64,000 bases of DNA, taken from contig JBCCAR010000012.1 of the NCBI GenBank assembly GCA_039814715.1, forward strand, positions 25,865 through 89,864. The letters are read 5' to 3'. The number at the start of each line of letters is the position of its first letter. Positions within the stretch are counted from its first letter, which is position 1. This document shows, in pieces, positions 43,081-51,464 of this stretch. The DNA is from CAKZYD01 sp039814715. GTDB lineage: Bacteria; Pseudomonadota; Alphaproteobacteria; Sphingomonadales; CAKZYD01. The translations under genes were made by a program, and so were the position numbers. Under the pieces are notes generated by a model. The model saw only the letters and a list, made by a program, of their open reading frames with translations, ran no database searches and had not been told where the DNA came from.

Positions 43081-43836
43081 ATGAAAAAGTTCGCTTCAGC
43101 TCTTCTAACCGGCGCTGCAGTTATGGTGATGGCATCAACTGCGCACGCTACGTTTGACTTGGATACATTTGACGGCACTGAGTTTGGCCCTGTCACAGCT
43201 GACGTTGTGAATGCGGTAACGACCTTCGATAACACGGCGCCTGACGCAACGGGTGTTGCGACGCCAGGCGGCGTTGACCGTCTGGTTACTGCAATCAAAA
43301 CCGACGGCACCAACAACCTTGACGTTGGCATCAACGCCGGCGGCAACAGCGTTTATTCGTTGGACCTTGGCTTTAATGCTCAGGGCATTACCTGGCTGTC
43401 ATATGATTTAGGTGCATTGGACCTCTTTAATGATGAGACAATCAATGCCTTCGCAATCGAGGTTGTAAGCGTTAACGTTGGCGCAACAATCGGTGTAGCC
43501 GTTAATGGCGATGCTCCAGTGGCATTAGAGCTGACCAATACGTCGAGCCGGACCTTCGGAGACGGTGATGCAGCTGAAACTTTCTACATTCCGTTTGATG
43601 CGTTCGGTGACAATCCTGGTAATTGGGTAACGCTGTTCATCGACTCACGTAATGGCGTTGCTGCAGACTCTGCAATCGATACGTTTGGTGTTGTTTGCTT
43701 GCGCAACGGCGACCCAACAAACGGCCCAGTCGATCGCTGTACTCCGCCAACAGACGTATCTGAGCCAGGTACAGTTGGTCTGGTCGGTCTTGGCCTAATT
43801 GGTCTGGCAGCAGCAGCACGCCGCCGCAAAGCCTAA
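43081..43836 (+). CDS. PEP-CTERM exported protein of unknown function
   Basis: 251 residues. Signal peptide KKFASALLTGAAVMVMASTA (cleavage after AHA). The mature part is acidic, Gly/Asn/Thr-rich and beta-like, without a recognised enzyme motif. The C-terminus SEPGTVGLVGLGLIGLAAAA followed by RRRKA is a PEP-CTERM sorting signal. It is preceded by a sigma-54 promoter and followed by a strong terminator, so it is a single-gene unit. In PEP-CTERM organisms such genes are known to be driven by RpoN with the PrsK/PrsR two-component pair and to take part in floc or exopolysaccharide matrix formation; that role here is inferred. Confidence 0.82.
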   Translation: MKKFASALLTGAAVMVMASTAHATFDLDTFDGTEFGPVTADVVNAVTTFDNTAPDATGVATPGGVDRLVTAIKTDGTNNLDVGINAGGNSVYSLDLGFNAQGITWLSYDLGALDLFNDETINAFAIEVVSVNVGATIGVAVNGDAPVALELTNTSSRTFGDGDAAETFYIPFDAFGDNPGNWVTLFIDSRNGVAADSAIDTFGVVCLRNGDPTNGPVDRCTPPTDVSEPGTVGLVGLGLIGLAAAARRRKA

Positions 43837-43861
43837 TCGATTTTAGACGTTTACGAATTAG

Positions 43862-43893
43862 AAAAGCGCTGCCTTCGGGCGGCGCTTTTTTTT
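43862..43893 (+). terminator. intrinsic terminator of the PEP-CTERM gene
   Basis: AGCGCTGCC, loop TTCG, GGCGGCGCT (one G-U-type pair) followed by eight T (43886-43893). It begins 26 bases after the stop codon. Confidence 0.92.
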
Positions 43894-44225
43894 CATGGGG
43901 CATCCACAAGAATAAATATTGTCTGTCTGGCATGAACCCACTTCGCTTTTCATTTCTAATCCACTTTAGACAACGCTAGGTCGCCGCGACGATCCCCTGC
44001 GCAGGCATTTCTCCGAGGAGCCACTTTCAGGCCCCATCAGTTTGTCAGCGCGAGATGCCGCAGGTACGTTGTGTGAAAGCTTTAAGACCGCGCCTTAACC
44101 AATATCCTAAGACGGGTTCAAGCGGGGCATAGCAGGTAAGTACGGCCGAAGTTCTTAAGCTAGAGCCGACGATCAAAAACCCGCGTCAAACCTCACACGA
44201 GTCATGAGCGCACATCTAAACCAGA
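43894..44225. other. intergenic region without recognised content
   Basis: 332 bases between the PEP-CTERM terminator and the stop of the convergent NMT1-like gene. No frame looks coding and no clear RNA structure or repeat was found. Confidence 0.5.
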
Positions 44226-45164
44226 TCAAGCCCAGTGCTCGACGGCTTCAGCCGCGACAATATCATGATAATCCGGAACGGCTTTGAGGAGCCCCATGTC
44301 ACTGCAAAAAGCGTTCATGCCGGCAACAAAAGTTTTTGAGATGGCTGTCGAATATTGCGGCAAATCCCGCTCGATCAGCGGAACAATTAGCTCAGCCTGC
44401 GCTTGCGGGAAACGTTTATCAGCGACTTGACGGGCCAATGATGTGTTGGCTCTCAGCGCGGCATGGGTCCTGTTGAGTGCCCTCACCGCCGCCTCGCAAA
44501 TGCCTGGGTTCGCAGCAATAATAGCATCACTCGTAGCGATGCTGGCCATGGTGTAGTTGAAGGCTTCAGCTGGGCCATCGCAGCGGCGGATGTCGAGGAC
44601 AATGTCGCCGACGCCTTCTTCCATGGACACTTGCGTACCCATACCATTGGCCCAGAAGCCGTCGATTTTGCCAGCTGCCAGCGCCTCAGCGGCCATCAAG
44701 CCAAAATTGACCGATGGTTCCCCGCCTGCCGCGCCCGGGACCGGCATGATAGTGATGTTATCACGCTCAAGGTCATAGCCAGCCGCTATTAGCAAACGCC
44801 GGAGCCCCATTTCCACCCAAGGTGCAGCGCCAATCTTTTTGCCTTTGACGACAACAAGCGCGCCGCGCTGGGGGCCTAGTGCTTTGTTCATCACCAGGAA
44901 CCAATACATTCCCTGCCCTTGCGCACAAATCAGCTTCTGGCCCTTCCAGTCTGGAAACACAGCCAATGCAGAGTGCGCGGAACCAGCAACGAACGTAATC
45001 TGCCCATCACGCAAGGCTTCATACGTCTTATTGACCGGGAATAGCAGCTCTAGTTCTACGTCCAGCCCTTCTTCTTTAAAAAAACCTAGGTCAATCGCTG
45101 CGATGGCGGGAAAATAAGAGTTGGAAATCAGGTCCAGGACTGCCAACTTCATCACGCTGCTCAC
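44226..45164 (-). CDS. NMT1/THI5-like substrate-binding protein without signal peptide
   Basis: 312 residues of the NMT1/SsuA-like periplasmic-binding fold: FPAIAAIDLGFFKEEGLDVE, then EALRDGQITFVAGSAHSALA and ALVVVKGKKIGAAPWVEMGL. The N-terminus goes straight into the first beta strand (MKLAVLDLISNSYF) with no signal peptide or lipobox, so it is probably cytoplasmic. No ABC permease or ATPase is near. The GTG start overlaps the stop of a cupin-like fragment (GTGA), or ATG 45152 is used. It may act as an enzyme or sensor, as THI5-type proteins do, or be a degenerate transporter part. Confidence 0.78.
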   Translation of the reverse strand: MSSVMKLAVLDLISNSYFPAIAAIDLGFFKEEGLDVELELLFPVNKTYEALRDGQITFVAGSAHSALAVFPDWKGQKLICAQGQGMYWFLVMNKALGPQRGALVVVKGKKIGAAPWVEMGLRRLLIAAGYDLERDNITIMPVPGAAGGEPSVNFGLMAAEALAAGKIDGFWANGMGTQVSMEEGVGDIVLDIRRCDGPAEAFNYTMASIATSDAIIAANPGICEAAVRALNRTHAALRANTSLARQVADKRFPQAQAELIVPLIERDLPQYSTAISKTFVAGMNAFCSDMGLLKAVPDYHDIVAAEAVEHWA

Positions 45165-45331
45165 GTATTGTTGCTTTCATCATAATAATGCATTTCAAGC
45201 AGCAAGGCGCCGCCTTCGGACTTGAAAGGGCCATGCCAAACCCCGGGCGGACGGCAGGCATAGGTGGGCGCGGAAAAGCGTGTTGATCTGGTTGATAGTG
45301 CAGGCGCGCGCACCGTGATGGCGACACCGCT
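45161..45331 (-). pseudogene. cupin-domain protein remnant (C-terminal part only)
   Basis: An open frame of 56 codons begins right after a stop at 45332-45334 and reads, near its end, TYACRPPGVWHGPFKSEGGA followed by LLLEMHYYDESNNT. The RPxGxWHGPF and ALLLExHYYD patterns look like the end of a cupin-type protein. Upstream there is only the terminator-like stem and the SDR stop, so the N-terminal two thirds are missing. Its stop overlaps the NMT1-like start, which keeps that gene coupled to the fragment. It could alternatively be a short functional leader gene. Confidence 0.55.
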
Positions 45332-45344
45332 TTAGAGCGGTGTC
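45323..45344 (-). terminator. stem-loop after the SDR gene
   Basis: GACACCGCT and AGCGGTGTC form a perfect 9-bp stem with a 4-base loop, seven bases beyond the SDR stop. No U-run follows on the minus strand, so it may be an attenuating or RNA-stability stem. Confidence 0.45.
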
Positions 45345-45350
45345 ACGCCC

Positions 45351-46106
45351 TTACGGATAAGGTGTTCGATGGCCACCATCCAAACGTAGGACAGCGCCAT
45401 TCATATGACCGTTCTCACAGATATGGACGGCTAAATCTGCAAAGGCTGTCGGATCGCCGGGCCTTTTCGAGAATGGCGTCTGCTGGCCAATGGCGTCCAC
45501 ATACTCAGTCGGAACGTCCTCTAGCATGGGGGTCGCCATGGGCCCTGGGCTGATCGTGTTGACCCGGATCCCACGCTCGCCCAGCTCGCGGGCCAGCGCC
45601 AGCGTCATACTCACGACCCCGCCCTTGGCCGCAGAATAGGCGCTGGCGCCTGGGACACCATCAAAAGCTGCGCCGGATGCCGTAAAGATAATGACGCCAT
45701 TGTCCTCATCCTTATTTTCACGCGCAACTTGATTGGCGAAGAGCGCGGCAGTGTTGAGCGCGCCCGTGAGATTGATGGCAATCGCCTGCGCCACATTGGC
45801 TGCCACAGCATCCACATCCGCTGCAATCACAGGGCCCATGGACGCAGTACCAGCGCAATGAACCAGGACATCTAACGTCCCCAACGAGGCGCTGAGCTCG
45901 GCAAAAGCTTGCTTGAGCGAGGCGATATCCGTGATGTCGGCGCCGACTGCAACGCCGCCCACGGCGCTTGCAATGCGCTGGGCGTCTTCCAGCCGCAAAT
46001 CCATGACGGCTACATGCGCGCCTTTCGCCTGTATTGCCCGCGCGCTGGCTGCCCCAAGGCCCGAGGCCCCTCCCGTCACAAGCACATTTTTCCCATTTAG
46101 ATCCAC
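45351..46106 (-). CDS. short-chain dehydrogenase/reductase
   Basis: 251 residues of the classical SDR family. Cofactor motif VTGGASGLGAASARAIQAKG with Asp in VAVMDLR suggesting NAD(H), the HCAGTAS loop, catalytic Tyr-x3-Lys in SAYSAAKGGVVSM, and NTISPGPMATPM. Members of this size oxidise 3-hydroxyacyl-CoA or other secondary alcohols. It follows the FAH-family gene in a leftward operon with the 2-oxo-acid dehydrogenase genes. The substrate is unknown. Confidence 0.9.
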   Translation of the reverse strand: MDLNGKNVLVTGGASGLGAASARAIQAKGAHVAVMDLRLEDAQRIASAVGGVAVGADITDIASLKQAFAELSASLGTLDVLVHCAGTASMGPVIAADVDAVAANVAQAIAINLTGALNTAALFANQVARENKDEDNGVIIFTASGAAFDGVPGASAYSAAKGGVVSMTLALARELGERGIRVNTISPGPMATPMLEDVPTEYVDAIGQQTPFSKRPGDPTAFADLAVHICENGHMNGAVLRLDGGHRTPYP

Positions 46107-46197
46107 GCGTCACCTGTCTGCTATTTGCTTTGCCGTATCATCCCTCAAATACGTCTTGTTGAGGACCGGCAGAAAGCGCAGGGCCGCGCGATTGGCA

Positions 46198-46944
46198 CTA
46201 CAGGAGCGAGTTTTCCAATCGGCCAACACCCGTGACTTCGACCGTCATGGTGTCAGATGGAACAACTTCAGGCGCAATAGCAGGAGAGCCGGTGAACACG
46301 ATATCGCCGGGCTCTAAGGTGAAGTATTGGCTGATGTAACTCAGAAGGCCGCCAAAGCCATAAGCATGATCGCGCGTGTTTCCCGACGCAATGCGCTCTC
46401 CATTCACGGCGATGGAGATGTCGAGAGTGTTGATGTCCAACCCTGTAGCAATGCAGGGGCCAACCGGCCCAAAGCCATCGGCCGCTTTAATCTGCAGCAG
46501 GCGCTCCATGTCAATCGGCAAGCCCGTGACATCGTTGCCCGCTGAAACCCCGAATATAGCATTTTCAGCGTCTTGCCGAGACGCATCGCGCAGGGTTTTG
46601 CCCATGACCAAGACCAATTCGCCTTCGGCCATGACCGATTGAAAGACAGGCCGGGCCCGCACGTTTTGGCCGGGTCCAATGATGGAAGCGGGCAACTTGG
46701 CAAACACCGGCGGTATGTCTGGAACCTCTACGCCTGGAGCAGGATAGCTGCGGCCAGCGCCAATAATGGTTTTTGGCACAACAGGCGGCAACAGCGCGGC
46801 CTCAGCAGCTGCAATAACCGTATCGCTCAGCTGCCAATCCGGCTGGTAGGGACACCCCCGGCCCAGGCGAAATCCATCTGCAGCCGAAACAGCCCAAGCC
46901 GCGCCTTGCGTTGTTTTCACTCTGTAAAACTGTTCCCTAGCCAC
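46198..46944 (-). CDS. fumarylacetoacetate hydrolase family protein
   Basis: 248 residues. The FAH C-terminal domain begins at PKTIIGAGRSYPAPG. Metal and active-site regions are visible as ELVLVMGKTLRDASRQDAEN, IFGVSAGNDVTGLPID and GPVGPCIATGLD, and the end TLEPGDIVFTGSPAIAPEVV is typical. Relatives are acylpyruvases, oxaloacetate decarboxylases and 2-oxopent-4-enoate hydratases. Its position just after the E2 gene (12 bases) suggests that it forms or removes the 2-oxo acid used by the dehydrogenase. Confidence 0.87.
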   Translation of the reverse strand: MAREQFYRVKTTQGAAWAVSAADGFRLGRGCPYQPDWQLSDTVIAAAEAALLPPVVPKTIIGAGRSYPAPGVEVPDIPPVFAKLPASIIGPGQNVRARPVFQSVMAEGELVLVMGKTLRDASRQDAENAIFGVSAGNDVTGLPIDMERLLQIKAADGFGPVGPCIATGLDINTLDISIAVNGERIASGNTRDHAYGFGGLLSYISQYFTLEPGDIVFTGSPAIAPEVVPSDTMTVEVTGVGRLENSLL

Positions 46945-46956
46945 AGCCTAACCCCA

Positions 46957-48189
46957 CTACGATGCTGACCAAGTCTCAAGCACCTCCACAAAGCGCGTCA
47001 ACCAAGCGTTTGTTTGATGCCCATCGAGCATACGGTGGTCGATGGTGAGCGACACATACGCCAACGGACGAATCTGCAGCGTATCAGCGCCATCAATCTC
47101 TTTGACCACGACGCGTTTTTCAAGCTTTCCAACGCCAAGAATAGCAGATTGCGGCTGGTTGATGATGATGGGGCTGGCAACAAGGGAACCGGAGGTGCCG
47201 TGGTTTGACAACGAGAACGTGCCGCCGCGCACATCAGACGGGCTGAGCGCGCCTGTTCGCGCCTTATCAGTCAGTGTGGTGAGCTGCTGGGCAATGCCAA
47301 ACAGGTTCAGCGACTGCACGGACCGAACAACAGGCACAATCAGGCCTTTGTCCTCAAGCGCGGTGCCAACGCCGATGTTAATATCGGAAAGAACTTCCAG
47401 ATGATCCTCATGCCAGCGACTGTTCACCGTTGGCGCCGCCGCCATCGCCTCGGCGGCGGCGGCAAGAATATAGGCCGTGAAAGTCAGCTTCGCGCCGCGT
47501 TTTGCAAAGTCCTCTTTGTAGGCCTTGCGGTGCGCCATGATCGCGGAAAAATCAGCCTCAAAGACCGCCGTCACATGCGGCGCCGTGGTAACGGAATGGC
47601 TCATATGCTGCGCAATGGCGCGGCGCATGCTGTCGTGCGGGATGATCTGTGCTTCGCCTGATGGCAGCGGCGTTGCTGGTTTGGCCGCAGGCACGGCGAG
47701 TTGTGGCGGAGTCGCTTGAGGCTCAGCGGCTGGCTTATCCAAGAAGGACAATACATCCGCCTTGGTGACACGGCCATCTTTGCCGGTCCCGTCAATCAAT
47801 GTGATATCAAGGTCATGCTCTTGCACAAGCCGCTTGACCGCAGGCGACATCCAAACCTTTGGGCCAGTTACCGGTGTTTGGGATGTCTGGTGCTGGCGCT
47901 GGGCCGTTGCTGCCGAAGGCTCGGCCGATTTGCCTTGCGCAGCCCCTGCGGCGGTATCAAGGCGGCCAAGACAGGCCCCCGGCTCGGCTTGCCCGTCGAC
48001 ATCGATCAAGATTTCAGAAAGAGTCCCGCTCGCAGGCGCAGGGACTTCGACGGCCACCTTGTCCGTTTCGAGCTCCACCATAGGTTCGCCTTCTTCAATG
48101 GTATCGCCCACCGCAATGAACCAACTGCGCACGCTCGCCTGGGTGCCTTCTTGTTCAATGGGCGCAAGGACGTCGATCATGGCGGTCAT
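46957..48189 (-). CDS. 2-oxo-acid dehydrogenase E2 (dihydrolipoyl acyltransferase)
   Basis: 410 residues: one lipoyl domain (lipoyl Lys44 in ELETDKVAVEVPA), an E1/E3-binding domain (VWMSPAVKRLVQEHDLD, near residues 112-145) and the acyltransferase core ending with the active-site motif LTIDHRMLDGHQTN. The ATG overlaps the E1 stop by one base. Together with E1 it forms a branched-chain- or acetoin-type dehydrogenase. No E3 (lipoamide dehydrogenase) gene is adjacent, so the general cellular E3 is probably used. Confidence 0.92.
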   Translation of the reverse strand: MTAMIDVLAPIEQEGTQASVRSWFIAVGDTIEEGEPMVELETDKVAVEVPAPASGTLSEILIDVDGQAEPGACLGRLDTAAGAAQGKSAEPSAATAQRQHQTSQTPVTGPKVWMSPAVKRLVQEHDLDITLIDGTGKDGRVTKADVLSFLDKPAAEPQATPPQLAVPAAKPATPLPSGEAQIIPHDSMRRAIAQHMSHSVTTAPHVTAVFEADFSAIMAHRKAYKEDFAKRGAKLTFTAYILAAAAEAMAAAPTVNSRWHEDHLEVLSDINIGVGTALEDKGLIVPVVRSVQSLNLFGIAQQLTTLTDKARTGALSPSDVRGGTFSLSNHGTSGSLVASPIIINQPQSAILGVGKLEKRVVVKEIDGADTLQIRPLAYVSLTIDHRMLDGHQTNAWLTRFVEVLETWSAS

Positions 48190-50312
48190 TAAAACGCCAC
48201 CAGTTCTTGCAGCTTAGCAGCAATGACGCCTTCATTGGGCACGGCATAATCCAGCAGCGCCGCGTTATGCGGGCTTGGGATATCGGGCATCGTTAGCCGC
48301 GCAACAGGGGCATCGAGATCGGTGAAAGCGCGCTCAGCAACCTCTGCGGCGATCTCGCCGCCAAAGCCACCTGTGCGCAAATCCTCATGCACGATCAGGC
48401 AGCGGCTAGTCTTGGCTATACTGGCCAGCACGGCCTTTTTGTCCCAGGGCATCAGTGTCCGTAGATCCATGACTTCGGCTGCCACGCCTGCGCTTTTAGC
48501 AGCCCTTTCACAGCGTTCGACCATAGCGCCCCAGGTCACAATGGTGATGGCATCGCCTTCGGCCGTAATCTTCGCTTTGCCGAAAGGCCGCATGTAGTCA
48601 TCGCCGGGATAGGCGCGCCGCGCCCAGGCTGCATCCAGCATCGCGCGATGTTCTAAGAACATGACCGGATCATCACCGCGCAAGGAAGTGCGCAAAAGGC
48701 CAACGGCGTCTTCTGCGTTAGAGGGTGCAGCGACTTTCCAGCCTGGAGAATGGACAAACTGAACTTCATTGGTCTGGCTATGCCAAGGGTCACCGCATTT
48801 GAAAAAACCAATGGGCATACGCAGCACTATCGGCGCGGCAAAGCGGTTGTTGGTGCGCCAGCGCATGGTGCCGCAGTCGTTGATCTGCTCTACGGCCGGA
48901 TCAGCATATTTGCGGAATTGAATTTCTGGGACAGGCAGCAGGCCATTGGCTGCCATGCCGACAGCGCGCCCGACAATGCCTTCTTCAGACAAGCTGGTAT
49001 CAAAAACGCGCGCTTCTCCGAACTTGTCTTGCAAACCAAGTGTGACCGCATGCACTCCGCCTTTAGGGCCCACATCTTCGCCAAAGATGACCATCTTCTC
49101 ATTGACGCTGAGTTCATGGTCCAGCACCTTGCGAATAGCAGTCACCATATTGATGCGAGCGCCCTCGGGATGGCGGTCTTCTGTCCCACTTGGCGGGCGC
49201 CACGCGCCGCGCAGGCCGCCCATGACTTGCGGACGCGCAGGATCGGAGAACACAAAGTCCTCAACCGTCTCTGGCGCAGCGAGCGCGAGCGCGTCCGCAT
49301 CCGCAGCTGCCTCAGCCACCGCCTTTTTCGCTCTCGTCTCCAGCTTGGTCCACGCTGCTTTGGTCATCACGGCAGGCACCACATGATCTTTTAATTTAGG
49401 CAGTGGATCGGGGGCCCATTCTGCCGCCACAAAGTCTTCGGACTTGTAAGTCTGCGTGTCTTGAAAACTATGGCCCTGCAACCGCGGCACCGTCAGCCGC
49501 AACAGCACGGGCCCCTGGCCTGCGCGAATATGGGTCACAGCGTCTTTAATATACGCGCTTGCCTCCGCTGGCTCTGTGCCATCGCCGCTGAGGATGGTGA
49601 GGTTCTTGAAGCTGCGCAAATTAGCGGCAATGTCTGCGCCTGGCGTTTGGAAGGTGGATGGCACGGAAATGCCATAGCCATTGTCTTCAATGTAAAACAG
49701 CATGGGCAGGTGTTGCGTCGTGGCAATCGTTAGGGCCGACCAAAAACCGTTCGTGGCGACTGAGGCTTCGCCGCCAAGTGCTACGCCGATGGCGCCTGCA
49801 TAGTCCGCATCGCCCAGCACCTCAGCACGGTACTTCACCGCCTGCGCCCAGCCCACCGCTGGCGTATATTGTGCGCCCACCCCGCCGCACATGGGCAGTG
49901 CCGAGGCGCCCGCTTTATTAGGATAATTAAATACCGTGCCAATATCACGGCCGCTGGAGTAGCCGCCTTCACGCGCCATGGACGAGCGCAGCGCTTCCAC
50001 CAAGTCCACGCCCAGCGACAACAAAACAGGGCGCGAGCGATAATAGCCGCAAATAGCGTCATGGCGATGAGTCAATTGCAAGCCGAGCAGCACTTGCGCC
50101 ATGTCGTGGCCGCGCGCCGAGAATTGATAGAGCACTTTTTTCTGAGGGACGAGCTGGGTTTCCTCTATCTCATCCAGCGCCCGTGAGAGCTGAACCTGAT
50201 AAACGACCTGCCTCCAATCGATATTTTCATCGATCACATTGTCAGCGGGCCGAAATGCTGAACCGGCCTTTGCCGCAATGATATGCGGACCTTGAAGCGG
50301 CTGAGATGCCAT
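48189..50312 (-). CDS. 2-oxo-acid dehydrogenase E1, alpha and beta fused
   Basis: ATG 50312 with GGAGAGG seven bases upstream is preferred; TTG 50318 is in frame. 707 residues. The first half is the E1-alpha type (YQFSARGHDMAQVLLGLQLT, LGGEASVATNGFWSALTIAT, LFYIEDNGYGIS), the second the E1-beta transketolase type (MVIFGEDVGPKGGVHAVTLG, FDTSLSEEGIVGRAVGMAAN, VHEDLRTGGFGGEIAAEV). Fused E1 proteins of this kind occur in branched-chain and related 2-oxo-acid dehydrogenases. It decarboxylates a 2-oxo acid with TPP and hands the acyl group to E2. It heads the leftward operon and is divergent from an Lrp-type regulator. Confidence 0.92.
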   Translation of the reverse strand: MASQPLQGPHIIAAKAGSAFRPADNVIDENIDWRQVVYQVQLSRALDEIEETQLVPQKKVLYQFSARGHDMAQVLLGLQLTHRHDAICGYYRSRPVLLSLGVDLVEALRSSMAREGGYSSGRDIGTVFNYPNKAGASALPMCGGVGAQYTPAVGWAQAVKYRAEVLGDADYAGAIGVALGGEASVATNGFWSALTIATTQHLPMLFYIEDNGYGISVPSTFQTPGADIAANLRSFKNLTILSGDGTEPAEASAYIKDAVTHIRAGQGPVLLRLTVPRLQGHSFQDTQTYKSEDFVAAEWAPDPLPKLKDHVVPAVMTKAAWTKLETRAKKAVAEAAADADALALAAPETVEDFVFSDPARPQVMGGLRGAWRPPSGTEDRHPEGARINMVTAIRKVLDHELSVNEKMVIFGEDVGPKGGVHAVTLGLQDKFGEARVFDTSLSEEGIVGRAVGMAANGLLPVPEIQFRKYADPAVEQINDCGTMRWRTNNRFAAPIVLRMPIGFFKCGDPWHSQTNEVQFVHSPGWKVAAPSNAEDAVGLLRTSLRGDDPVMFLEHRAMLDAAWARRAYPGDDYMRPFGKAKITAEGDAITIVTWGAMVERCERAAKSAGVAAEVMDLRTLMPWDKKAVLASIAKTSRCLIVHEDLRTGGFGGEIAAEVAERAFTDLDAPVARLTMPDIPSPHNAALLDYAVPNEGVIAAKLQELVAF

Positions 50313-50374
50313 GGACAATCCTCTCCTTTAAACAGGTGAGCATGATGATCTCAGTTTTCGGCGAAATGTGCTTG

Positions 50375-50455
50375 TCAGATATGCGGCGCTATAGCATTTT
50401 CTGATAAGCTTCATTCACAATAAGTATGATTTTGAAAAAATGCACTTATCTGATA
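50375..50455. promoter_or_regulatory. three phased TCWGATA elements between E1 and lrp genes
   Basis: TCAGATA (50375-50381), TCTGATA (50400-50406) and TCTGATA (50449-50455) lie 25 and 49 bases apart, near whole helical turns. Two are part of larger CTTATC/GATAAG-type sequence. Such phased degenerate sites suit wrapping around an Lrp octamer; the last lies inside the lrp coding start. Confidence 0.35.
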
Positions 50456-50898
50456 CCCATCGCGCGCTATTACGGGCTCTGCAGAAGGATGGTGCTGCGG
50501 CTATTGAAACCCTAGCCTCAGCCGCGAACGTGTCACAATCGACCGTTTGGCGGCGCCTAAAAGAACTAGAGCAAGCAGGCATCATCTTAAATAAAACGGT
50601 TCTCGTCGACCCAAAAGCTGCAGGTCTGGCAGTCAGCGCATTCTTTTTCGTGAATCTCAGGTCACACAGCAAAGAAGACCGAAAGGCCTTTGAAACTCTG
50701 CTGGATAACACACCAGAAATTATGCAGTGCCACTCAATCACTGGGCCGCATGATTACCTAGTCATGGTGAGAACCAAGGACATTGAGGCATATGAAGATC
50801 TCCTGATGAACACTATTTTGAGCCATCCAAGTGTTTCGGCCGCGTCATCACATATGGCCTTGCGCGAGAAAAAATTTACTGTCGCTTTGCCTCTTTGA
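50440..50898 (+). CDS. Lrp/AsnC-family regulator
   Basis: 152 residues: N-terminal helix-turn-helix (HRALLRALQKDGAAAIETLA, SAANVSQSTVWRRLKELEQA) and a C-terminal RAM ligand domain (IMQCHSITGPHDYLVMVRTK, MNTILSHPSVSAASSHMALR). Divergent by 127 bases from the E1 gene. In Pseudomonas the Lrp-like BkdR activates a branched-chain 2-oxo-acid dehydrogenase operon in response to branched-chain amino acids, and the same arrangement is seen here. Autoregulation is likely from the shared motifs. Confidence 0.88.
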   Translation: MHLSDTHRALLRALQKDGAAAIETLASAANVSQSTVWRRLKELEQAGIILNKTVLVDPKAAGLAVSAFFFVNLRSHSKEDRKAFETLLDNTPEIMQCHSITGPHDYLVMVRTKDIEAYEDLLMNTILSHPSVSAASSHMALREKKFTVALPL

Positions 50899-51101
50899 AA
50901 TTCCGGCCCAAAGGGACCGCTCAGCTCGACCAAATGTCGTGACCTGCCATCTTGTGTTTCTGCCGTTCGCACAAAGTGTAGTAATTGAAGAATCGCAATG
51001 ACGGAAAGGCGAAATTTTACCCTTCTCGCTTCACGGCCGCGGTATTAGTTAAGACTGTATGTATTTCAAGCATTTATTCAGGCGTGCGACCTGAAAGTTG
51101 G

Positions 51102-51186
51102 TGCCCACGGCCGGACTCGAACCGGCACGATCAAAAAGATCGAGGGATTTTAAGTCCCTTGCGTCTACCAATTCCGCCACGTGGGC
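51102..51186 (-). tRNA. tRNA-Leu(UAA)
   Basis: On the minus strand the acceptor arms GCCCACG and CGTGGGC pair. The D arm starts TGGCGGAATTGGTAGACGC, and the anticodon stem-loop GGGACTTAAAATCCC gives anticodon TAA. A long variable arm (TCGATCTTTTTGATCG) marks it as a class II tRNA, as leucine requires. T arm GGTTCGAGTCC. The discriminator A is at 51102 and CCA is encoded at 51099-51101. It is a lone tRNA gene. Confidence 0.97.
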
Positions 51187-51380
51187 GTCGGCACCAAGTG
51201 ACGGCCGCCTGAACAAGATGGTGAGCGAGCGTCAGCGCGCTTGGTAGCGTCCTTCGCGGCTGGAGGCAAGGATGCAAATCTGCCAAGTTTCCGCTGTTGC
51301 TTTACGCTGATGCACTTATGCCAAATCTGCTGGGTGAAAGAGACGGGCTGCAACCCGTAAAGCCGTCTTATTCAAATGAA

Positions 51381-51415
51381 AAACGCCATGACCTCTTTTC
51401 GATGTCATGGCGTTT
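51381..51415 (-). terminator. intrinsic terminator of the 51465-52073 gene
   Basis: AAACGCCATGAC and GTCATGGCGTTT form a perfect 12-bp stem with an 11-base loop; on the minus strand it is followed by a T-rich run (TTTTTCATTTG). It lies 50 bases past the stop of the exported-protein gene. Confidence 0.8.
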
Positions 51416-51464
51416 CCTTCGTTTTAGTTGGGTACGGCCTTTTGGGGCACCCTATAGTTGGGCT

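Noticed and set aside
50985..51212. Plus-strand frame of 75 codons containing CPRPDSNRHDQKDRGI-like sequence
   Set aside because: It is the reverse complement of the tRNA-Leu gene read as protein, a common false gene.
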